From Schistocerca nitens (lineage: Eukaryota > Arthropoda > Insecta > Orthoptera > Acrididae): a stretch of 64,000 bases of DNA. Numbering within the stretch: the first letter of the stretch is position 1; the number at the start of each line of letters is the position of its first letter. Location: NCBI RefSeq assembly GCF_023898315.1, contig NC_064621.1, positions 535,763,383 through 535,827,382 on the forward strand, given 5' to 3'. The notes beneath the pieces were generated by a model, which saw only the letters and a program-made list of their open reading frames with translations, was not told where the DNA came from and did no database searches. Of the stretch, positions 10,602-18,607 are shown one piece after another. A program made the position numbers and the translations under genes.

Positions 10602-11901
10602 CGAGGGTGAGTCAAATGAAAACCTTAAATTTGTAGTAACAAATCGAAATTTCGCGCCGTTATCCTGTAAGTTGGTAACCGTCCTACAAACAGCGTGCAG
10701 AAAGGCCTGTTGGTGGCAGCATAGTGCAGATGCACACATACCGTCGCAGTATCAGTATAAAGATGGCCGCCCCACTTGCGACTTGCACCAGGGAAGAAGA
10801 GCGTTCTGTTATTCGGTTTTTGCGTAGTGAAGATGTGAAACCTATTGAAATTCATCGACGAATGAAGGTTCAGTACGGTGGTGCATGTTTGTCACCGCAG
10901 CAAGTCTACGAATGGAGTAGGAAGATCGCAAATGGTGTGACTTCAGTAGAAGATGCTTCTCGTTCAGGTCAGGCACAACGAGTTGTGACTCCACAGAACA
11001 TTGCAGTAGTTGAAGCCATAGTGAAGGAAAATCGCCGAGTGACACTGAATGACATTGCAGCATGTTTACAGATTAGTCATGGGTCAATACACCACATTGT
11101 GCAGAATGTGCTCCAGTTTCACAAAGTGTCTGCAAGATGGGTGCCACGGCAGCTGACTCCTGAAATGAGAGACCTACGTGTGAAGAGCTTCTTCGTCGCT
11201 TTGAACGAGAAGGTGATGGCTTCCTTGCAAGATTCGTTACTGGAGACGAAACCTGGGTTCTCTTCCACCAACCTGAAATGAAAAGAGCGAGCAAGGAATG
11301 GCGCCATTCCTCATCACCAAAACCAAAGAAGTTTCGAACAGAACCATCAGCAGGGAAGGTTATGCTGACTCTCTTTCGGGACGAAAAAGGCGTCATTTTG
11401 GAGCATTACATGCCTAGAGGGACCACTGTCAGCAGTGCATCATACACAGATCTCCTAAAAACTCATCTGCGGCCTGCAATCAAATCAAAGCGACGTGGAC
11501 TGCTGTCAGCAGGTGTCCTTTTGCAACATGACAATGCAAGGCCCCACACTGCCCGTAAAACAGTTGCAACAGTCACAGACCTGCATTTTGAGTGTCTTCC
11601 TCATCCACCATACTCACCAGACCTTGCCCCAAGTGATTTCCATATGTTTGGACCACTCAAAGACGCAATGGGAGAAAAGAAGTTTCGTTCTGATGAAGAG
11701 GTACGCCACGCGGTGCACGAGTGGTTCCGCGGACTACCAAAAGACTTTTTTTCTAAAGGAATTTATGCACTTTGTAAGCGCTGGAGGACTTGCATCGAGT
11801 GTGGGGGAGATTATGTTGAAAAGCGATACAGCTTTGTGCCACTTCTGCACAATAAATAATATTTTAAAAAATATTTAAGTTTTTCGTTTGACTCGCCCTC
11901 G
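10602..11901 (+). mobile_element. Mariner transposon (DD34D), one frameshift
   Basis: Terminal inverted repeats of about 30 bp begin CGAGGGTGAGTCAAA on the left and end TTTGACTCGCCCTCG on the right. TA flanks both ends, at 10600-10601 and 11902-11903. The element is 1300 bp, the normal mariner size, and holds one transposase gene. It landed at the 5' edge of an older mariner relic. Confidence 0.95.
10763..11859 (+). pseudogene. Mariner transposase, single frameshift
   Basis: The start is the ATG at 10763 (MAAPLATCTREEERSVIRFL), directly before the N-terminal helix-turn-helix. The HTH continues to ISHGSIHHIV. Near 11180 the frame shifts. The downstream frame gives EELLRRFEREGDGFLARF, VTGDETWV (first D), LLQHDNARPHTAR (second D) and YSPDLAPSDFHMF (third D), and stops at 11859. 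There are 34 residues between the second and third D, the classic mariner spacing. All three acidic residues survive, so the copy is young but inactive. Confidence 0.93.
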
Positions 11902-11911
11902 TAGTTCGATG

Positions 11912-12590
11912 TGGAGATATCAGAACATAATAAAGGGGTGACAGCGGTGGAGGCAGTCAGAAACATTTGCGCCGTGTGTGGGATAATGCCATTGGACAGA
12001 GCATGGAAAGAAATTGGTGTTTTCGTTTTAAAGAGGATCGTTTTGACATTAGTGACTCTCGATGTTCAGGAAGATGGCTCTGAGCACCATGGGACCCAAC
12101 TGCTGTGGTCATCAGTCCCCTAGAACTTAGAACCACTCAAACCTAACTAACCTAAGGACATCACACACATCCATGCCCGAGGCAGGATTCGAACCTGCGA
12201 CCGTAGCAGTCGCACGGTTCCGGACTGCGCGCCCAGAACCGCGAGACCACCGAGGCCGGCCGTTCAGGAAGACTGTCGGGGTTTGATGAAGAACATCTGA
12301 ACGCGGCGGCAAACGTAATGAATTGTGTCTTTTCCCAATCGTACGACGTTTGCATACAACAGGGAAGTTCAAAAATCGGGTGTATGGGTACCGCATGCTC
12401 GAAGCCAAAATCACAGAAATCAGCGGGTGGTCATATGTGCATCTCTGCTTGCTCGTCATCAACTGGCTCGTGAACAACACCCATCATTCCTATTCTGTAC
12501 CGAGAAATGGTGTCTTTGTGCTCACATAAGTAATAGAAAGGAATGGCTGAGCCCATAAAGACGTACGCGCATCCACGAAAGATAATGTTA
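11912..12590 (+). pseudogene. Older mariner transposase relic, N-terminal half
   Basis: Scattered frames give RFKEDRFDISDSRCSG near 12020-12072. After the SINE come SGFDEEHLNAAANVMNC, VQKSGVWVPHA, ICASLLARHQLAREQH and KWCLCAHISNRKEWLSP up to about 12558. This is the mariner region from the helix-turn-helix to just past the first catalytic motif. The VTGDEKW equivalent is damaged (CTEKW). The C-terminal half is absent; the Tc1-like element at 12599 begins where it would continue. Confidence 0.8.
12075..12261 (-). mobile_element. SINE-A inserted in a mariner relic
   Basis: This is a reverse SINE-A with an 11-base target duplication GTTCAGGAAGA at 12064-12074 and 12262-12272. Its tRNA-like end reads GAGACCACCGAGGCCGGCC, which groups it with the GGTGGTC head variant seen at 56.4 and 58.7 kb. 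Confidence 0.94.
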
Positions 12591-12598
12591 TGCATATA

Positions 12599-14006
12599 CA
12601 CTCCTGGAAATTGAAATAAGAACACCGTGAATTCATTGTCCCAGGAAGGGGAAACTTTATTGACACATTCCTGGGGTCAGATACATCACATGATCACACT
12701 GACAGAACCACAGGCAACAGAGCATGCACAATGTCGACACTAGTACAGTGTATATCCACCTTTCGCAGCAATGCACGCTGCTATTCTCCCATGGAGACGA
12801 TCGTAGAGATGCTGGATGTAGTCCTGTGGAACGGCTTGCCATGCCATTTCCACCTGGCGCCTCAGTTGGACCAGCGTTCGTGCTGGACGTGCAGACCGCG
12901 TGAGACGACGCTTCATCCAGTCCCAAACATGCTCAATGGGGGACAGATCCGGAGATCTTGCTGGCCAGGGTAGTTGACTTACACCTTCTAGAGCACGTTG
13001 GGTGGCACGGGATACATGCGGACGTGCATTGTCCTGTTGGAACAGCAAGTTCCCTTGCCGGTCTAGGAATGGTAGAACGATGGGTTCGATGACGGTTTGG
13101 ATGTACCGTGCACTATTCAGTGTCCCCTCGACGATCATCAGTGGTGTACGGCCAGTGTAGGAGATCGCTCCCCACACCATGATGCCGGGTGTTGGCCCTG
13201 TGTGCCTCGGTCGTATGCAGTCCTGATTGTGGCGCTCACCTGCACGGCGCCAAACACGCATACGACCATCATTGGCACCAAGGCAGAAGCGACTCTCATC
13301 GCTGAAGACGACACGTCTCCATTCGTCCCTCCATTCACGCCTGTTGCGACACCACTGGAGGCGGGCTGCACGATGTTGGGGCGTGAGCGGAAGACGGCCT
13401 AACGGTGTGCGGGACCGTAGCCCAGCTTCATGGAGACGGTTACGAATGGTCCTCGCCGATACCCCAGGAGCAACAGTGTCCCTAATTTGCTGGGAAGTGG
13501 CGGTGCGATCCCCTACGGCACTGCGTAGGATCCTACGGTCTTGGCGTGCATCCGTGCGTCGCTGCGGTCCGGTCCCAGGTCGACGGGCACGTGCACCTTC
13601 CGCCGACCACTGGCGACAACATCGATGTACTGTGGAGACCTCACGCCCCACGTGTTGAGCAATTCGGCGGTACGTCCACCCGGCCTCCCGCATGCCCACT
13701 ATACGCCCTCGCTCAAAGTCCGTCAACTGCACATACGGTTCACGTCCATGCTGTCGCGGCATGCTACGAGTGTTAAAGACTGCGATGGAGCTCCGTATGC
13801 CACGGCAAACTGGCTGACACTGACGGCGGCGGTGCACAAATGCTGCGCAGCTAGCGCCATTCGACGGCCAACACCGCGGTTCCTGGTGTGTCCGCTGTGC
13901 CGTGCGTGTGATCATTGCTTGTACAGCCCTCTCGCAGTGTCCGGAGCAAGTATGATGGGTCTGACACACCGGTGTCAATGTGTTCTTTTTTCCATTTCCA
14001 GGAGTG
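12599..14006 (-). mobile_element. Tc1-like transposon, complete copy 1
   Basis: The ends are inverted copies of CACTCCTGGAAAT(T/G)GAAA, extending about 27 bp with a few mismatches. TA flanks both sides, at 12597-12598 and 14007-14008. At 1408 bp with one uninterrupted transposase gene, the element looks whole. Its relatives are at 61061-62482 and 63148 onward. Confidence 0.96.
12740..13762 (-). CDS. Tc1-like transposase, intact
   Basis: This 340-aa DNA transposase excises and reinserts its element at TA sites. I chose the ATG at 13762 (MPRQHGREPYVQLTDFERG) because the paired helix-turn-helix region starts right after it; the open frame extends 72 codons further upstream without family motifs. 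Domains in order are HTH1 (ERGRIVGMREAGWTYRRIA), HTH2 (SARTIRNRLHEAGL), first acidic motif VVFSDESRF, GxVWGAISYTGR-like core, second motif QQDNARPH, and third motif SPDLSPIEHVWD. I count 32 residues between the second D and the E; the usual Tc1 spacing is 34. Five residues differ from the 61-kb copy. Confidence 0.95.
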   Translation of the reverse strand: MPRQHGREPYVQLTDFERGRIVGMREAGWTYRRIAQHVGREVSTVHRCCRQWSAEGARARRPGTGPQRRTDARQDRRILRSAVGDRTATSQQIRDTVAPGVSARTIRNRLHEAGLRSRTPLGRLPLTPQHRAARLQWCRNRREWRDEWRRVVFSDESRFCLGANDGRMRVWRRAGERHNQDCIRPRHTGPTPGIMVWGAISYTGRTPLMIVEGTLNSARYIQTVIEPIVLPFLDRQGNLLFQQDNARPHVSRATQRALEGVSQLPWPARSPDLSPIEHVWDWMKRRLTRSARPARTLVQLRRQVEMAWQAVPQDYIQHLYDRLHGRIAACIAAKGGYTLY

Positions 14007-14008
14007 TA

Positions 14009-15078
14009 GTAGACTTAGAGAAAGCTTTTGACAATGTTGACTGGAATACTCTCTTTCAAATACTGAAGGTGACAGGGGTAAAATACAGGGAACGAAAGGC
14101 TAATTACAATTTGTACAGAAACCGGATGGCAGTAATAAGAGTCGAGGCGCATGATAGGGAAGCAGTGGTTGGGAAGGGAGTGAGACAGGGCTGTAGCCTC
14201 TCCACGATTTTATTCAATCTGCATATTGAGCAAGCAGCAAAGGAAATAAAAGAAAAATTCCGAGTAGGAATTAAAATCCATGGAGAAGAAATAAAAACGT
14301 TGAGGTTCGCCGATGACATTGTAATTCTGTCAGACAGCAAAGGATCTGGAAGAGCAGCTGAACGGAATGGACAGTGTCTTGAAAGGAGGATATTAGATGA
14401 ACATCAACAAAAGCAAAACGAGGATAATGGAATGTAGTCGAATTAAATCGGGTGATGCTGCGGGAGTTAGATCATGAAATGAGACACTTAAAGTAGAAGA
14501 TGAGTTTTGCTATTTGGGGAGCAAAATAAGTGATGATGGTCGAAGTAGAGAGGATATAAAATGTAGACTGGCAATGGCAAGGAAAGCGTTTCTGAAGAAG
14601 AGAAATTTGTTAACATCGAGTATAGATTTAAGTGTCAGGAAGTCATTTCTGAAAGTATTTGTATGGAGTGTAGCCATGTATGGAAGTGAAACGTGGACGG
14701 TAAATAGTTTAGACAAGAAGAGAATAGAAGCTTTCGAAATGTGGTGCTACAGAAGAATGCTGAAGATTAGATGGGTAGATCACATAACGAATGAGGAGGT
14801 ACTGAATAGAATAGGAGAGAAATTTGTGGCAAAGCTTGACTAGAAGAAGGGATCGGTTGGTAGGGCTTATTCTGAGGCATCAAGGGATCACCAGTTTAGT
14901 ATTGGAGGGCAGCGTGGAGGGTAAAAATCGTAGAGGGAGACCAAGAGATGAATACACTAAACAGATTCAGAAGGATGTATGCTGCAGTAGGTACTGGGAG
15001 ATGAAGAAGCTTGCACATGTTAGAGTAGCATGGAAAGCTGCATCAAACCAGTCTCTGGACTGAAGACCACAACAACAC
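14009..15078 (+). pseudogene. RTE-like LINE, 5'-truncated
   Basis: The open frame near 14009-14437 gives LEKAFDNVDWNTLFQ, GVRQGCSLSTILFNL and LRFADDIVILSDS, that is, reverse transcriptase motifs with the FADD catalytic box. Further frames give YLGSKISDDG, VWSVAMYGSETWT, MWCYRRMLKIRWVD and GSVEGKNRRGRPRDEY, the C-terminal region typical of RTE-like LINEs. The 3' end is TCTGGACTGAAGACCACAAC. Frame changes near 14430 and 14840 and the missing endonuclease show it is dead. The start abuts the Tc1-like element. Confidence 0.85.
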
Positions 15079-15129
15079 AATGCACCTAGTGGAACAGCGA
15101 CGTTGTGGTGTGCTACTAATTGCTTCCCC

Positions 15130-15530
15130 CAGTTGTAACCATCATTCTACTGACATTTATTGTCAGCAACTGAGACTTCTTGCATTCGAAATCCAAGAAC
15201 AACGACTAGGAATGCTGTGTGAAGCAATGATACTCCACGATAACGCCCGCCCGCATTGTGCTTGACTGGCAAAAATCGTTATACAGGAATTGGGGTGGGA
15301 AGTAGTTCCGCACTCACCTTATTCACCTTATCTTGCGAGCTCAGATTTTCACCTTTTCCGCTCTCTGTCGAACAACCTTCAAGGAGATTTCTTTTCGGAC
15401 GTAAATGCGCTCCAACATGACTCGACGAGTACTTCGCCTCGAAACCACATGATTTCTACAGTTTTGGAATCGGAAAGTTATCCCAGCGTTTGCAGACTTT
15501 AAGGAGAATATAGTATTGATACGTAAAGCC
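15130..15530 (+). pseudogene. Mariner transposase relic, C-terminal half
   Basis: Frames give YCQQLRLLAFEIQEQR, then ILHDNARPHCA at about 15233 (second aspartate), then WEVVPHSPYSPYLASSDFHLF near 15293-15358 (third aspartate in SSD). The order and spacing match mariner DD34D enzymes. A stop follows HCA and the ends are not recognisable. Confidence 0.8.
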
Positions 15531-16062
15531 TCAAAATCACGATTCCATCCATCTCACCGACGACTCTTTGTGTCTGCACTGGGCCGTCGTTGTTTCGGAT
15601 GCGCACCGCCTGACATGTGCTGTGACAGGCAGATGCTGGGATCTTGTACAACGTATGCTGGCGCTCCTGTTGCGACGACAGCCACAGTCTGTCACGCCAG
15701 ACGAACTCCTACACCCAGGTACCACTTACGTTCCCACTGCAAGAACGAACGTCGGCAACTGGCTGAAGGGCATGATGCTATATTACATTTTGCAAGCCGC
15801 TCCCGAAAACGGTCTGGACTTGTGACTCATGAGGCGTTCTGCCACCATGCACTGTACCGCACACGACTATCAAACTATTTAGGCGCATTATTTGAGGATC
15901 CTCCTGCCCACTGGGGAGTTCCGAGTACGAGAAGGCACACTTAGAAATGATTCACGACACACGATTGATCCTCAGAAGCAAACGGTTTAGACGGAGTGCC
16001 CCTTACACTCATTACGCGAAGACGACTCGGAAGCTTCTGGGGGCGGTAGTAGCATCCCGTTA
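15531..16062. other. Unannotated spacer
   Basis: Open frames of 85-142 codons overlap here, but none shows a family motif and none is favoured by context. I do not call a gene. Confidence 0.4.
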
Positions 16063-16065
16063 TAT

Positions 16066-17603
16066 ATATTTCAAAAATGACCGGTATATTTGAAACGGCA
16101 ATAAAAACTAAACGAGCAGCGATAGAAATACACCGTTTGTTGCAATATGCTTGGGACAACAGTACATTTTCAGGCGGACAAACTTTCGAAATTACAGTAG
16201 TTACAATTTTCAACAACAGATGGCGCTGCAAGTGATGTGAAAGATATAGACGACAACGTAGTCTGTGGGTGCGCCATTCTGTACGTCGTCTTTCTGCTGT
16301 AAGCGTGTGCTGTTCACAACGTGTAAGTGTGCTGTAGACAACATGGTTTATTCCTTAGAACAGAGGATTTTTCTGGTGTTGGAATTCCACCGCCTAGAAC
16401 ACAGTGTTGTTGCAACAAGACGAAGTTTTCAACGGAGGTTTAATGTAACCAAAGGACCGAAAAGCGATACAATAAAGGATCTGTTTGCAAAATTTCAACG
16501 TACTGGGAACGTGACGGATGAACGTGCTGGAAAGGTAGGGCGACCGCGTACGGCAACCACAGAGGGCAACGCGCAGCTAGTGCAGCAGGTGATCCAACAG
16601 CGGCCTCGGGTTTCCGTTCGCCGTGTTGCAGCTGCGGTCCAAATGACGCCAACGTCCACGTATCGTCTCATGCGCCAGAGTTTACACCTCTATCCATACA
16701 AAATTCAAACGCGGCAACCCCTCAGCGCCGCTACCATTGCTGCACGAGAGACATTCGCTAACGATATAGTGCACAGGATTGATGACGGCCATATGCATGT
16801 GGGCAGCATTTGGTTTACTGACAAAACTTATTTTTACCTGGACGGATTCGTCAATAAACAGAACTGGCGCATATGGGGAACCGAAAAGCCCCATGTTGCA
16901 GTCCCATCGTCCCTGCATCCTCAAAAAGTACTGGTCTGGGCCGCCATTTCTTCCAAAGGAATCATTGGCCCATTTTTCAGATCCGAAACGATTACTGCAT
17001 CACGCTATCTGGACATTCTTCGTGAATTTGTGGCGGTACAAACTGCCTTAGACGACACTGCGAACGTCTCGTGGTTTATGCAAGATGGTGCCCGGCCACA
17101 TCGCACGGCCGACGTCTTTAATTTCCTGAATGAATATTTCGATGATCGTGTGATTGCTTTGGGCTATCCGAAACATACAGGAGGCGGCGTGGATTGGCCT
17201 CCCTATTCGCCAGACATGAACCCCTGTGACTTCTTTCTGTGGGGACACTTGAAAGACCAGGTGTACCGCCAGAATCGAGAAACAATTGAACAGCTGAAGC
17301 AGTACATCTCATCTGCATGTGAAGCCATTCCGCCAGACACGTTGTCAAAGGTTTCGGGTAATTTCATTCAGAGACTACGCCATATTATTGCTACGCATGG
17401 TGGATATGTGGAAAATATCGTACTATAGAGTTTCCCAGACCGCAGCGCCATCTGTTGTTGAAAATTGTAACTACTGTAATTTCGAAAGTTTGTCTGCCTG
17501 AAAATGTACTGTTGTCCCAAGCATATTGCAACAAACGGTGTATTTCTATCGCTGCTCGTTTAGTTTTTATTGCCGTTTCAAATATACCGGTCATTTTTGA
17601 AAC

Positions 17604-17607
<4 letters not shown>
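16066..17607 (+). mobile_element. Mariner-type transposon with ~170-bp inverted repeats, intact gene
   Basis: The arms at about 16066-16236 and 17437-17607 are near-identical inverted copies running from TTTCAAAAATGACCGG inward to CAACAGATGGCGCTGC. The right end reads AACACCC followed by TA. At the left end the matching GGGTG is replaced by TATAT, so the left tip is altered. One intact transposase gene lies between. The right end directly abuts the TA microsatellite that holds the LTR element. Confidence 0.92.
16343..17428 (+). CDS. Mariner-type transposase, intact open frame
   Basis: This is a 361-aa transposase. I place the start at the ATG at 16343 (MVYSLEQRIFLVLEFHRL), which begins the helix-turn-helix region; an upstream in-frame ATG lies inside leader sequence. 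A GRPRTATT linker follows. The first acidic motif reads IWFTDKTYFYLDG near 16806, with Lys where relatives usually have Glu after the Asp. The second is FMQDGARPHRT near 17077 and the third YSPDMNPCDFFLWG near 17210. I count 47 residues between the second and third Asp, longer than the DD34D or DD41D groups. The protein ends HGGYVENIVL. All acidic residues are present, so activity is possible; the altered left tip argues against mobility. Confidence 0.92.
   Translation: MVYSLEQRIFLVLEFHRLEHSVVATRRSFQRRFNVTKGPKSDTIKDLFAKFQRTGNVTDERAGKVGRPRTATTEGNAQLVQQVIQQRPRVSVRRVAAAVQMTPTSTYRLMRQSLHLYPYKIQTRQPLSAATIAARETFANDIVHRIDDGHMHVGSIWFTDKTYFYLDGFVNKQNWRIWGTEKPHVAVPSSLHPQKVLVWAAISSKGIIGPFFRSETITASRYLDILREFVAVQTALDDTANVSWFMQDGARPHRTADVFNFLNEYFDDRVIALGYPKHTGGGVDWPPYSPDMNPCDFFLWGHLKDQVYRQNRETIEQLKQYISSACEAIPPDTLSKVSGNFIQRLRHIIATHGGYVENIVL

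Positions 17608-17644
<37 letters not shown>
17608..17644. repeat. (TA)n microsatellite, left part
   Basis: A pure TA run lies between the mariner-type right end and the LTR element. The same kind of run continues at 28880-28922 on the other side of the LTR element, so the microsatellite was split by the insertion. Confidence 0.95.
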
Positions 17645-17646
<2 letters not shown>

Positions 17647-18386
17647 AAACACGTATGTTGTGCGGCAGCGATGCTGAGGCATTGTAGAATCTCTGACCAG
17701 AGCAGTTGCGCTCGAAGCGCAGTGCAGTACAGTAGTCTGTTGGGAGCAGTCGCGTAAAGTTGTGTGTCCCGAGCAGTCGCGTAAGGTAGTCTGTTGGTAG
17801 CTGCCGCGGAGAGTAGTATGTCTGTAGCAGTTGCGTCGGCGGGCGTCGGCACAGCGATGGTCAAGATTCAGGACAAGGTATAATTTTGTTAAATAAATGT
17901 TTATGCAGCTTTGCGCTTATCAGATAATGTAAGGTCCACTCATTGTAATTTAACTTTCAAAAATCGCCCCCAATAATAATTTGATTTAAAAAAAAAAACA
18001 ATTTTACAAACAATCATTCAAATTCCCTCCATTTCCCTTTAACAAAATTTTTCAAAAAAAAAAGGCAATTGCAATGTTTTTCCTCCAAGCCGCAGCCAAC
18101 AATAAGAGCAGAATTTTGACATGCAGTTTTAATAAGGTAAGAAATTTATTCTGAATTCGCACAGGGCAAAGACCGACATTTCGGTTAAATTGATTTTTGA
18201 TTATCACTGTAGTTTCATTGTCATGGGATTCTCGTTCATTATTTTATGGGAACTTGCACTTGAGTCAGATAGCGAGCTTTTATTTAATTGTCTTTGTCAT
18301 TAATAGTTTTGTCGGGAACCTACAGTTAGCTCTGGCTCCATTTCCATTAAGTATTGTCATTTCATTTTTCTTGTGGGGAGGTTACA
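17645..18386 (+). repeat. 5' LTR
   Basis: The 742-bp direct repeat has TG...CA ends. An AATAAA-type signal lies in TTAAATAAATG near 17893. The sequence just after the LTR (CTTGGCGACACCCAG) is where the tRNA primer site should lie; I cannot assign the tRNA. The right-hand copy is at 28138-28879. Confidence 0.95.
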
Positions 18387-18607
18387 CTTGGCGACACCCA
18401 GTCCAGGATCGTATTTCGTGAGAATCTTTTGAAAAAAAGTCAGATATCTGCTCTTATTTGCTTAGATATAATTAGAATTGGCGCAACGCTTTTACTAATT
18501 TGTGACTTTCTTTCTTCAGATCATCGGCAATTAGTTGCTCTGTTGAATTTGTGTGTTGTTTTTGCATTGTGATTATTTCTTTTGTGAATATTTTGTCTAT
18601 TGTTAAA

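Noticed and set aside
13097-13776. Several plus-strand frames of 76-143 codons and the 5' part of a 298-codon frame
   Set aside because: They are antisense shadows of the Tc1-like transposase; the same shadows recur at 61.3-62.3 kb and 63.4-63.9 kb.
15516-15944. 142-codon frame as a host exon
   Set aside because: No domain, no splice context that I can support, and overlapping frames of similar length on both strands.
17607-17864. Frame with an Ile/Tyr-rich end at the 5' LTR
   Set aside because: The repetitive part is the TA microsatellite translated; the rest is LTR sequence, and it recurs at the 3' LTR.
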